From positions 24,487,238 to 24,551,237 of the forward strand of contig OY756960.1 of the NCBI GenBank assembly GCA_963580455.1: DNA of 64,000 bases, given 5' to 3'. This DNA comes from Euonymus europaeus. Its lineage: Eukaryota > Streptophyta > Magnoliopsida > Celastrales > Celastraceae. The translations under genes were made by a program, and so were the position numbers. Positions 28,500 to 38,626 of the stretch are shown in pieces. Within the stretch, counting starts at the first letter, position 1; each line of letters begins with the position of its first letter. The notes beneath the pieces were generated by a model that was given only the letters and a program-made list of their open reading frames with translations, searched no databases and was not told the origin of the DNA.

Positions 28500-29535
28500 A
28501 AAACCATACAGGTCCTCCAGTTTGTTTAGAGCAGCAAAACTGCTTGGTATTGGGCCTTCAAGTGAGGTCCCTTGAAGCCTTCTGTGAAGGATGAACACAA
28601 TTAGTCAACATCAATAGACAATTTACCATTACCTTATAGCCCTCAATTAGCTAAAGATACAATTACATACCAATGAAAACTGTGCATACAGGTCTTTCAG
28701 GTCTGTTAGAGTCCCAAAGAATTCTGGAAGCTTCCCAGAGAACATATTATCAGATGCCCAGCTACAATGAGAATTTTTTTTCATAAGATTAACTTATTTA
28801 TTTTCAGAAGAGATCTGATTCTAAAGACACTGCCTGACAAAGTTTAGAGTACAGAATCTATAGGGACTTCAATTTTGCAAATTCCTGTGGGATGGGTCCA
28901 CTCACTCCGCTGCTATCAATGTATCTGTAAGGAGAGCCAAATCACTAATGAGATTGCATGCTAAGGAAGGAGAACAACACCTAGTTAATGGATGTCTTGA
29001 TGCCTATTTTTCTTATTTTGCTCTAATATGCTAGGTGAAAACCACCTGCAATTCAGTAGTTCTCACCTGCAAGTCTCCTAAATGATCCCACCATAGACCA
29101 ACAAAGTTCTGGTCATGCACTAATAAACTGATGACCTTGCTGGTCTTGTTAAAGAGACCTACTAAATTGTGAAAACTCAGATAAGTGCAAAGAGGCTTGC
29201 TTCTTTTCTGATAAAAGAAATAGCTCTTAATTTCAATTTCAAGTAAAGGACTTACAGCTCCTGTAAAGATGTCAAGTTCCCAAGCTCCTTGGGCAATGGT
29301 CCAAAGAAATTATTTGAGCTAAAACTTCTGTGGTATAGAAGATACACCAGGAAATTAGTAATTTTATCCCCAAAACATTAAAATATGACAAACAGATATT
29401 AGAATTGCCGATAGTACTTAACAGGGAAAGCAACTTAGTTAGATTGCCCAACTTTGGAGGGACTGGACCCGTGAGATTGTTTATACCAAGGCTACTGAAA
29501 TTATAAGATCGTAGAAAGTTTGGAGTTACAGTCAC
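28500..29535 (-). pseudogene. LRR receptor-like kinase fragment (LRR VIII-2 type exons)
   Basis: Five exon-like LRR segments lie in order on the minus strand. About 29535-29440 reads LGINNLTGPVPPKLGNLTKL; 29332-29258 reads NNFFGPLPKELGNLTSLQEL; 28925-28860 reads SGVSGPIPQEFAKLKSL; 28770-28690 reads NMFSGKLPEFFGTLTDLKDL; 28577-28505 reads QGTSLEGPIPSSFAALNKL. Plant receptor kinases of subfamily LRR VIII-2 encode each repeat in its own ~72-bp exon, and QGTSLEGPIPSS is characteristic of them. No signal peptide, malectin or kinase part is present nearby, and introns contain stops, so this is a gene fragment, probably captured by the surrounding element. Confidence 0.75.
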
Positions 29536-30169
29536 CTTCTATTGCATTTGGGTTCCCTCATTTCCCATACCCATGCACACATCGCCTTCATTTTCAAGGA
29601 TTAGGATGTATCAAGAGTCCAAAATAATCACAATTAGAAAAACTTTTCTTGATAACGATGACTCTTGCCGCCTTCTTGTTTTGTGTGATTTTAATAATTT
29701 TCTATTTTGTGGTTGTTATTTATTAATCAACTTCTCTATCTTCAATAATTGGTTTAGGGTTCAGCCATCCATTCATGACTCCACCTACAACAAAGGAAGA
29801 TTTGGGAATGACAAAAATGACCACTGCACACACATATCTATTCCATTGACCTAAAAATAGGTTTTGTCTCCCCCAAAAGGAGAAGCCCCATTTCACACCA
29901 ACAAAATACAACAACTTAGTGAGCAAACCAAAGTTATAATAATTGCTCATATCATAAAATTACCAAAGAAGAGCTGAAAACTTGCACGCTAAACTTACAT
30001 TTGAGGCTTTCTTCACTACTTCAATTATATTTAAGTTTTTTAAATATAGTTTTATACCACCAGATGATCCAAAAAACATGTAGCTATAGACTTTGAAATT
30101 GAACTAAGATGACTGAAATATCGCAGAAACGAATAAACATAAAGAATAAGAACCGACAAAAGGAAGCTA

Positions 30170-30770
30170 AAGTTCGGATGAAGATCAATAAACCACAATT
30201 AAAAAAGTGTAAGAGAGAGGAGAATTAGAACACACCTGTTCAAAGTGAATTTTAGCAGCGATATATCAATTTAATCTGAAATGCTGGAACACAAAACAAA
30301 TTAAACCCAATGAGGAAAGAAATAGAAATTAGCGAAATCGATAAGTAAAAAAGGTCAGGCATACCAAATGAAGAACAAAGAGAAGGAACCTAATGTTTGA
30401 ACGAAGATTAAGAAACAACAGTCAAAGAAAGATAAGGTAGAATTAGAATAGACATGTTAAGCAGTAGAATGCCTTTTTTTCTCCTGAGATGCTGGCGAGC
30501 AAAACAAACCCAATCAGGAAACAAACAGAAATATGCAAAATTGATGAGCAAAAAAGGTCAAGCATCACAAATTTAGAACCGAGAGAAGTAAACTAAAGTT
30601 TGAAAGAAGATCAAGAAACAACAATCAAACAAAGATAAGGAAGAATTAGAATGGACCTGTTAAGATTGATGTTGAACAACAGAATACCCACTTCATTTGA
30701 GACGTTGGGGAACAAAACAAACCTAATTAGGAAATAAACAAAAATATGCGAAATCGATAAGCAAAACAGT
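30170..30770. repeat. Three imperfect tandem repeats of ~205-225 bp
   Basis: Units start near 30170, 30396 and 30600. Each contains GAAGATYAAKAAACMACARTCAA, an AGAATTAGAAY...CCTGTT block, a GAGAYGYTGG block, CAAAACAAA, and AAATYGATRAGYAAAA. Divergence is roughly 20-25% by eye. No ORF conserved across units. Confidence 0.7.
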
Positions 30771-31104
30771 CATGACAATCACCACAGCAACTTATAAGAG
30801 ACGAAAAGAGACAGAAAATGACAGGCCAATGAGGATTTAGATAGAGAAAGAAGGGGTTCGAGGGGCTGAACAGACCTTAAATTAAACAAAGGCCAAAAAA
30901 ATTCGAGGTGGATGAAATACTCACTTGGCTATCGGTGATGGGTTTCTGGGGTCTGCTGCCTTGAAGATTCCTCAATATCAGCCTCCGTCGATGCCGGAAT
31001 CTTTGTCCTCACTGAGCAAAGGTTCCAAAAAAAAAGGAAAATTGATTATCTAGCAGATACAACATATGTGTGTATCTGTATATGTTATTTAAATCGACAG
31101 AGGG

Positions 31105-31184
31105 AAAAGAAGATTCAAAGCCTGAACTGAAGAAACAGGTCGACAAAAGAAGATTCAAAGCCTGAACTGAAGAAACAGGTCGAC
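31105..31184. repeat. Perfect 40-bp tandem duplication
   Basis: AAAAGAAGATTCAAAGCCTG and the following 20 bases up to GTCGAC occur twice without mismatch (31105-31144, 31145-31184). Very recent by its identity. Confidence 0.95.
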
Positions 31185-32095
31185 ACCTAAGACAAAGAGA
31201 AGCCAAATCACCGGTAGTAAGCCGAAGATTCAAAGCCTTGTATAACCTAAGACCTGGAAATTCAGATTTGGAAACTCACTTGGGCTCAAACTTGAACACC
31301 TGAGATAGGCACCGCATAGGGAGTGAAGTCGGTTCAAAGGAGCAGAGGAGTGGAGCTTGAAATGGGTATAGGTAGCCAGAGTAGCGTGGGAAATTACGCG
31401 AGACGGAGGTGGTGGAGAGAGCACTGGGGAGCTAACAGTATGGCCGAAAAAGTAAATGAAACACTTTCTGAGTTCAGCATCGCATCAGACCTGATGGAAG
31501 AGCTCAAAAGCAGGTTCATGCACCTTGACGTTCATGAACCTTGAGATCTGCCTTTGTTCTGCAAGCAAGAGTAAAGGAAGAAGACGTGACAGGTGAATGT
31601 AGCTGATTGAACGGTCTGATTAAAAGAAGATCAAGAGAATGAATGGCCACAAAATGGAGCATACCAAAACAGATGGGCCACCCCTAAAAATTATACAGAA
31701 AACGACGCCGTTTTGCTCAACTAATCAATAAAAAAAAAGGGAAATTTTGAGAATTGGTGAGATGAACATATACCATCGCGAGAGTACGTAAAACATAGTC
31801 AACTCGCCGTAGAATTGCGAGAATTCTCTTCTCTTTATAGATAAGTATATAGAGATAGAGCGTGAGACTCTAGTGAGGGATCCCGCACATATCTATTTGT
31901 GCGGGATCCCTTTAGTGACCGTCGGATGTCGGTCACTTGTATTTATTTTTTAAAAAATAAATCAGCCCTCTTTGGCTATTCTCTCCTTCACGCAAGGCAG
32001 TCTCATCTCCGGCACAAACCCTCTCATTTCCTTCTCCTTCCTGTTTGCACACATCTTCCCTTGGCAAATCCTTCTGCGCATCTCTTCCCATCCTG

Positions 32096-32210
32096 TTCGC
32101 GCATCTTTTCCCTTCCTGTTCGAGCATCTCTTCCCCTCACAGCGCCTTCTCCTTCTTGTTCGGGCGTCTCTTTTCCTCACAGCGCCTTCTCCTTCTTGTT
32201 CAATCTTCTT
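32096..32210 (+). repeat. ~40-bp tandem repeat inside the foldback element
   Basis: About three units with the core CTTCTTGTTCGGGCGTCTCTT and CCTCACAGCGCCTTCTCC. Pyrimidine-rich and without a conserved reading frame. Confidence 0.7.
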
Positions 32211-32934
32211 CGATTTGAGTCCAAGAAACACCCATTCCAACCCAACCCATTTATCCTTCTTGTTTGATTACAAGGAATCGCGATTCCGATTTAACCCCAA
32301 AACCCAATCTATCTTCTGCATCTCGCTTGAGTACACAGATTGGTGTTAGGAGACATATTATCAGATTTTTTGTTGTCTCTGTTTAGCCCTTTGCTCTGCT
32401 GCTAGAGTTTTCCAAATGTTGTTGGTAGTGTGCTTTTGGATATGTTGCTGCCTTAGATGACACTGATTGTTGCTGCTGGTTATTATTATCTTTTTTGGAT
32501 TGGGAATGTTCAATTGCTTGGTAGTATTGTTTACCTGGCTTGATTTGTTGACTCGTTTGTTTTTGTTTTTTTAGGTAGTGTTTGAGTTCATATTGTATTC
32601 AGGCAATGTGTATTTGTGCCTTTCAATTACACTGAATAAAATGAATCTCATTATCAAAAAAAAAATACATCATATTGCATCCTTTGGCAAGGTCACGCTG
32701 ATTACATGGCTTTGTGCCTTTCAATTACATTACACTTGAAATTGCAGGTTTTTTCTTGATGCAATATTAGCATCATAAGAGCCTACTCAATTTGCAATTT
32801 CCTACTGGGCCTACGTATGCTTCATGCACACATATAATGCCAACAGCATGATCCCAAACCTATATAACAAATGAGTTGGAAATTAACTTGAGCCACTTCA
32901 ATTTCTACTACTCATCTGACAAGACAAGATACCT

Positions 32935-33235
32935 TAATTCGTGTCTGAGATCTCACTCGAAGAATGAAAACAGATGCCTTTCCAGAAGCCAACATAAGTA
33001 CTTGCACAGGCTGCATATGAACATCGTAATTGGTTAGTCTCATACTACTAATTTCAACCCTCAAAAGAAAGGGAAAAAAATTCTCACTGTAATAATGGCA
33101 CACCAGCATTGGAGCAATATTCCACTTGAAGACAGGATTAAGTACCATACAATACAAGTTAGAGGCCAAACCTTCCACAACATGCGGACAAAAGAAGAAT
33201 TTCTCTATCACCAGTACTAGAAGCGTCATTTGTTA
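32935..33235 (-). pseudogene. Exon-like fragments of unidentified origin
   Basis: On the minus strand a segment bounded by ATATGCAG and AAG/GTATCT consensus reads PVQVLMLASGKASVFILR followed by VRSQTRIK. An upstream piece reads HVVEGLASNLYCMVLNPVFK and ends near a GCTG/GTGTG donor-like site. The look is of two short exons with an intron, lying within the foldback element, hence probably captured host sequence. I do not recognise the parent gene. Confidence 0.35.
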
Positions 33236-33638
33236 CATTGAGAGAATTTGAAAGTGGCATTGACGACCATTTTTTAGAAGAAGCCCGATTAGGTCCGAAT
33301 CATTGTCATTTGAATCGGAGTCAAAAATTGGGTGAGCGGCAAGGAAAAAGGAGAGGGCTGACACTGATTTGAGCAAATATGGCTGAGCCAAAACGCAAGG
33401 AAGTAGGAGAGTGTTAAGCTGAGCGAATAAGAGTAGAGATCCGGATCCACAAAGAAGAGAAGAGGTTGCTCGCGAAAGAGAGAGAACAGGGGCAGCGAAA
33501 GAGAGAGAACAGCCAAAGAGGGCTGATTTGTTTTTCTTTTTAATTAAGTACAAGTGATCCGTCGGATGTATCCGACGGTCACTAAAGGGATCCCGCACAA
33601 ATAGATATGTGCGGGATCCCTCACTAGAGTTTCACGCT

Positions 33639-33670
33639 AGAGATAGATAGATAGATAGATAGATAGAAGA
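33639..33670. repeat. GATA microsatellite
   Basis: Seven or so tandem AGAT units directly abut the right arm of the foldback element. The same motif at lower copy number precedes its left arm. Confidence 0.85.
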
Positions 33671-33674
33671 TATA

Positions 33675-34119
33675 TGGGTTTTTTTCGGTTTCAATTATTT
33701 TTGAATAAAAAAGTCAGACTTTTAAAAACTAAAGGTGTGAACGGCCTTACATTAAAATTGACCAATAATTGATTAAATTATATAATCAAAATATGTTAAA
33801 AAATCAACCATCGGCATCTTGAAAATTTCATCAATGCACTTATGCCCTAATTTTTGAGCAATGCCATAAATACTCTCAAAAATTATCCCTAATTTATGAC
33901 AAGTCAAATATTCATTTATGAACACATACCCCTAGATACTAACATAGATGGATTGTGGTTAAAGTAGACATAAAAAAAATAGAGGACAAAGCATTTTTCT
34001 GATTTCCTTCATGGAGAATTGCACGTGTCCAAATAAATAATGCAATATAATAATATATGTGAACAAGTTATGCAAGTGTTACAGATGCACCATGAATATG
34101 TGAACAATAATAATGAGAC
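33675..34119. other. AT-rich spacer, nothing recognised
   Basis: Low-complexity AT-rich DNA with stops in all frames. No repeat partner or RNA gene seen. Confidence 0.4.
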
Positions 34120-36145
34120 TGCGTTTGGTTTAGAGGGACAAAGCGTTGAAAGCTAGCTTCTTAAGCTCATGCCTGCTCATATCATCAAATGCGATGCAAT
34201 TGACAGCTTTTAAGCTAACTTTCAATGCTGAAATTGTATCCGCTCGTCCAATGAGATTAATTTCATCTGCCCTAGCAAAATACCATCCACTGCCTTCACG
34301 ATTTTTGCCTTTGCCTCCTCCGTATATCGCGGTGCCTCGAGCTTGGTATGGGCTTCTCCTTCACCCATTCTTCTCTTCTTTCGCTTACAGGGCTTGATTT
34401 TCCTTTTCTCTTCTCAGTTCTCGAAGCTCTAGTTACTGAGTGTTGCTCTCTTTTGCAACAATCGGCGAACTCCTTTAACGAGTATGGTTTCGTTTGTTGA
34501 TCTCTTTGCCTTTGTTTGATCATCTGTTGTTTTCGATCTTGAAATTTTATCTATAATTTATCTCTGCGTGTGGCTCTGTTTGGAATGGTTATGAAATTAG
34601 TTGAGGGTATCAAATTAGTTTTGTGCATTTTTACTGGCAGGTTATATTGAAAATTCTAGTTGTTCATCATTCGCTCTGAATACAAACCCTTTTCTTTGTC
34701 CATTTTCGTCTTATTTCATACATATTTTCATATGTTTTGCCATTACTTAGTACTAATACTGTGATTGTGAGGTTGAGTCTTATCAAAATGCTTGATGGAT
34801 CTGTTTACATGCTAACCAAATTCTGATACAAAACAAAACTGTGTCTGAATCAGTACTCTGCTTCTAACAAAAATCTTGCAAGAGAGACGGTGATAAGCCT
34901 TCTAATGTAGTGTTTTTGTTTTAGTGTACGATTATTTATAGGTGACTCAATCTTAGTTCTTTTAAAGTTTAACATTAAGACTTCCGTTAGTTTGATTAAG
35001 CAGTTGTGGGTCGGAGTGCTATTGGTACTATTGATGGGACCCATATACAAGCAGTTGTGGGTCGAAGTCTGCATTTGCCATTTATCAACAGAAAGGGATT
35101 CACGTCTCAGAATGTTTTGGCATTGTGTGACTTTGACATGCTATATTTGTTTGTAGCTGCAGGATACGAAGGCTTTGCACATGATGCTAGAGTATTGCAA
35201 TATGTTCAAAACAAAGCCGACCTTAACTTTCCCCATCCGCCAGCAGGTGTGATTGAATCTTTATTTTTGTGTATTATTTTTTTCAACACCTAAACTGCTA
35301 TCTACTTTAAAAAAAAAAATTGCAGGAAAATATTATTTAGTAGATGCCGGTTACGCGAACAAGATTGACTATCTTGCACCTTATAAATGAGAGCGGTATC
35401 ATCTGTCAGATTGGAGAAATGGGAGGTGTGCAAGTGCCTCACGTGAACTATTCAACCATAAGCACTCATCCTTGCGTAATGTCAATGAGAGGACATTTGG
35501 AGTAACCAAGAAAGGTGGAACTTATTGACTTCGATGACATCTTATCCGTACCCGAAGTAGGCGGACATTGTGATAGCATGTTGCGCCCTGCACAACTACA
35601 TTCGGATGAGGACTGCAAGTGACGAGGAATTTGAAGATGCGGATGAGGACGCAGACAGTTCTTCGGGGGATGTGGCAGAGATTTCTCGTGGAGCGTCAGC
35701 AGTAGATGGTGGTGAGTTGAGTGACGATAGTAACATGGGCATTCTTAGGGATATGATTGCTAGACAGCTTTACCATCATCGTATGACTACTTAGGTGTCG
35801 GGATTAGTGTTCAATATGTATGAAACATCAATATTTCTCATGTTATTTTGAAAATTTTTGTGGATATTTTTAAACTCGATGCATGGATTGTTATATTTAT
35901 GTTAAATATTTTAAAATTCTCATTTTATTATAATTTTAAACTTACTTGTTATGTATTATTATTAAACTTCTTTAAATACCCTTATTGATATTTTAACATA
36001 TTTTATTCTATGAACAAATTTATACAATTAAACACGTACACAGCTTAAAGTAGCTTATTTTGACAACTTATACACTAGTTTATTTTAATAGCTTATACAC
36101 CAGTTTATAATCTCTGAGTCAACCATTCTACCAAACTAATATCCA
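34120..36145 (+). mobile_element. Decayed PIF/Harbinger transposon
   Basis: A broken Harbinger (HARBI1-like, DDE_4) transposase occupies 35000-35794. Outer sequences GCGTTTGGTTTAGAGGG (near 34129) and, inverted, TAGTTTGGTAGAATGG (near 36137) share the GTTTGGT core typical of Harbinger/Tourist ends. A clean TWA duplication could not be confirmed, so the outer boundaries are approximate. Confidence 0.45.
35006..35794 (+). pseudogene. Harbinger transposase (DDE_4), fragmented
   Basis: Piece 1 (35006-35290) contains the first catalytic block GTIDGTHI and the second, AHDARVL. Piece 2 (about 35326-35526) reads YYLVDAGYANK, has an in-frame TGA near 35388, then the third block NERTFGV. Piece 3 (about 35560-35794) gives ACCALHNYIR and an acidic tail ending RQLYHHRM. 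These are the hallmark segments of plant HARBI1-like nucleases. The N-terminal half is missing and piece 3 follows another stop, so the gene is not functional. The related host protein ALP1 has the same fold, but the decay argues for a transposon remnant. Confidence 0.8.
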
Positions 36146-36240
36146 TGCCACTTGCCATAATCAGACAAGTCTCTGAGCATGAAATTCCTAATTTTTTTTA
36201 TTATTATTTTATTCTATAATATTAACAAGGAAGCAATAAT
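35800..36240. other. Intergenic, 3' flank of the P450 gene
   Basis: Very AT-rich. It contains two near-identical ACTAGTTTATTTTAA / AGCTTATACAC segments (36050-36110), probably subterminal repeats of the Harbinger remnant. No gene. Confidence 0.4.
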
Positions 36241-37833
36241 TCAGTAAAGATGAATGGGGAGTCTAGGCTTCAGGACAGCAACAAGAGGAAACTTTCTAGG
36301 TGTTGTCAATCCAAAAACCTCATCCATGCTCAAATCCTTTGGCTTCATATTATCAGGTAACTCCCAATTGAAGCCATGCAACATGTTAGCCAAGCTTGAT
36401 TGAATCATTTTAACTCCAAGACTGTATGCAGGGCACATTCTCCTTCCAGAACCAAAAGGTAATAGCTCAAAACTCTGCCCCTTCACATCAATTGCTTTCC
36501 CTACAAACCTCTCTGGCCGGAACTTTTCCGGTTCATCCCATATTTTAGGGTCCCTACCCATGCTCCAGCTGTTAATGAAGACTCTAGTTCCTTTTACAAT
36601 GTCATATCCACCAATGTTGCAGTCTTCAAGGGCCAAATGCGGCGCAAGAAGTACGGCCACTGGGTGTCTCCTCATTGTTTCTTTTATGATTGCTTCTATG
36701 TAAGGTAGTTGAGGCAGGTCTTTCTCTTCCACCCATCTTGCTCTTCCAATTACTCTGTCAAGCTCTTCGCTCGCTTTTTTTATTAACTCCGGCTGTTTCA
36801 TGAGCTCGGACATCGCCCATTCCAGCGTCACTGCAGAAGTGTCTGTGCCACCTGCAATTAAGTCCTGATCACAAAAGAAATATTGTCAAGAAACTGTTGG
36901 AGTAATACGGTCCGGCTTAATTGATATATCTATGTACCTGTGTGAACCCCTTGACACTATCATAATTGAGTTTGACATCGAGACTGGGATCATCGGTTAG
37001 TTGTAGCAGCAAATCCACCATGTCCTTTGGCACAAAATCCTTAACTCCGGCCTTCCTCGCCTTGTGTTCGTCGAACATATGGTCGTGAAATCGATCAAAT
37101 TTTATTTTCAGAGCCTTCATTCTCTTTACATAACCCTGCAAATCCAGGAAATCTAGCCAGGGTATCCAATCCCCAATATTCAAGACCCCATTAAGCAAGA
37201 ACAACTCATCCAACATTTCTTGAAACTCTTCAATTGTTACTATTGCACTCTCATTTTCATACTCAGGACTGAAGTACTTCTTCCCCATAACTATTCTACT
37301 AATAATGCTCAAAGTAAACCGCGAGAGTTGATCTTTAAGCACAACTGGCTTGCCTGACAAGGCAAGTAGACGCGACATGAAATCACGCCTTTCTTTCACC
37401 CTAATGTACTCATATGATTCGAGCTAAACAGCTCAGACAGGAAGATTTTCCGGCCTTGTCGCCAATACGGTCCATAAGGCGCCCATGTGATGTTCTGAAA
37501 GTTATAGGTTGTGTATTTTCCAGCAGAGGTTTTGGGTCTAGAGGCAAAGATTTGATCGTGTGTTTTCAGTATTTGTTTTGCCATTTCTGCCGATGAAGCA
37601 ACCACGACTTGGTATGAACCAAACTTAAGTTGCATCAATGCTCCATATCTCAGGGCTAATTTGTGAAGAGATTGGTGAGGCAGCTGACCTATAAGGTTGA
37701 AGTTACCGATAATCGGCCACGACTTAGGACCTGGTGGAAGTTTGGATTGGCGTCGAGAAGTGAATTTTTTTGATAAGAGTGTGTGAACAGCTAGCATTGA
37801 CAAGGCCAAAATAGCCCAGGAAAGAACCTCCAT
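36241..37833 (-). pseudogene. Cytochrome P450 of the CYP71 clan (CYP92-like), frameshifted in exon 1
   Basis: Exons 37833-36938 and 36864-36241, with one 73-bp intron, correspond to a near-complete ~510-residue P450. Present are an N-terminal membrane anchor, PPGPKSWPIIGN hinge, GKYTTYNFQNITWAPYG, the I-helix AGGTDTSA, ExxR (KETMR), PERF, and heme loop FGSGRRMCPA. The KYTTYN and YEYIR segments suggest CYP92. The heme loop ends C-P-A where the consensus has glycine. Between SELFSS (37414-37431) and ESYEYIRV the frame changes: about 10 bp appear missing at a TCGAA microhomology near 37415-37420, so translation from the ATG stops at 37396. Likely a recent pseudogene or an assembly error; substrate unknown. 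Confidence 0.85.
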
Positions 37834-37892
37834 TGATGACGATTTGTGATTTTTGAATGTCGTGGATAAGAGATTTGGATGGTGTGTTGAGG

Positions 37893-37903
37893 GTATTTAT
37901 AGC
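37893..37903 (-). promoter_or_regulatory. TATA box of the P450 gene
   Basis: The minus strand reads GCTATAAATACCC, a consensus TATA box, about 60-70 bases upstream of the ATG at 37833. Preservation of the promoter fits a recent loss of function or a sequence error downstream. Confidence 0.65.
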
Positions 37904-38243
37904 TGAATCAGTTTTTCGAGCGGTAGTGTGGCGATTCTTATGTCATTCATGACGTGTTTTGGTAATAATAAAGGGTGCAATTTTCAAACAACAATGAAGA
38001 GAGATGCATGCATGATCATCGTGGACATATGTATATACTTACATTATTGATTTTCCTTTGTTTGTATGCCTATTTGTTTAATATCAATGGTTGATTTTGA
38101 TAAATATCATTATCAAATCACAACCCAACAAAAGTGAATGAACATATAACGTGGAAGAAATTCCACTATTTAAGTGACGTGAGGCATATTCTAACACACC
38201 CCCTCACTTATGGCTAATATATGTCAGACCTTATTAGTGAAAT

Positions 38244-38626
38244 GGGCAAAGATTTTTCATAACACGTACGTCAGAGGGATCTGCTAAACATCAAGAAAGA
38301 AGTTGTTGGAATAGTTTAGAAAAAATATATATAAAAAAGAAGATGGCGAACCTTATCATATGAGAATATCGGATTAAGATACTAATCTTGTCATAGTAGT
38401 ATACCTAGGGAGAATCGAAGAAAATTAGAGCACGGGCAAAGATTTTTCTAACACGTCAGACGGATCTGTTAAACATCAAGAATGGAGTTGTTGAAATAGT
38501 TTAGAAAAAATATATATAAAAAAGAAGATGGTCAACCTTTTTATATGAGGATATCGGATTAAGATACTAATCTTGTCCAAGTAGTGTCCCTAGGGAGCAT
38601 GTGATTAAAAATTAGAGCATGTGATT
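38244..38626. repeat. ~190-bp imperfect tandem duplication
   Basis: Copy 1 (38244-38433) and copy 2 (38434-38626) both run GGGCAAAGATTTTTC, AACACGT, AAACATCAAG, TAGTTTAGAAAAAATATATA, GATATCGG or ATATCGG, ACTAATCTTGTC, CCTAGGGAG, AAAATTAGAGCA. Identity is roughly 85-90% by eye. It lies about 0.4 kb upstream of the P450 promoter. Confidence 0.88.

Larger units (their letters stand above)
27490..31855. mobile_element. Probable Helitron-like element carrying LRR gene fragments
   Basis: The left end TCTTTATAGTATACTAGAG is followed by AAACCCGTGCGATGCACGGG, a hairpin (CCCGTGC/GCACGGG) often seen at the start of plant Helitrons. The right side near 31802-31855 has a CTCGC...GCGAG hairpin followed by TTCTCTTTATAGATAAGTAT. 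Between them lie broken LRR receptor-kinase exons, three ~205-225 bp repeats and a 40-bp duplication, consistent with fragment capture. A canonical CTRR-T 3' terminus was not found, so the class and right boundary are inference. Confidence 0.45.
31859..33638. mobile_element. Foldback-type element, 1.78 kb, with ~130-bp complex TIRs
   Basis: Left arm 31859-31987 and right arm 33502-33638 are inverted copies starting AGCGTGARACTCTAGTGAGG. Each arm contains two nested palindromes: GGGATCCCGCACA...TGTGCGGGATCCC, and a GTGACCGTCGGAT/ATCCGACGGTCAC-type stem. The element is flanked by AGAGATAG (31851-31858 and 33639-33646), an apparent 8-bp duplication, though the flank is simple GATA repeat. The interior has pyrimidine-rich tandem repeats (32096-32210) and exon-like fragments near 32935-33230. 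No transposase found; superfamily not assigned. Confidence 0.75.

Noticed and set aside
30221..31440. Possible 5' part of an LRR receptor-kinase gene upstream of the LRR exons
   Set aside because: No signal peptide or LRR-cap sequence could be found; the region is tandem repeats and low-complexity sequence.
31880..31910. GGGATCCCGCACA hairpin as a terminator or riboswitch
   Set aside because: It recurs in both arms of a transposon-like element in a eukaryote, so it is explained as TIR structure.
31899..32349. ORFs of 92-125 codons on both strands
   Set aside because: Pyrimidine-rich tandem repeat inside the foldback element; similar MRDPFSDRR starts on both arms come from the TIR itself.
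33233..33598. 121-codon minus-strand ORF
   Set aside because: Starts within the right arm of the foldback element and has no domain; its start mirrors the left-arm ORF.
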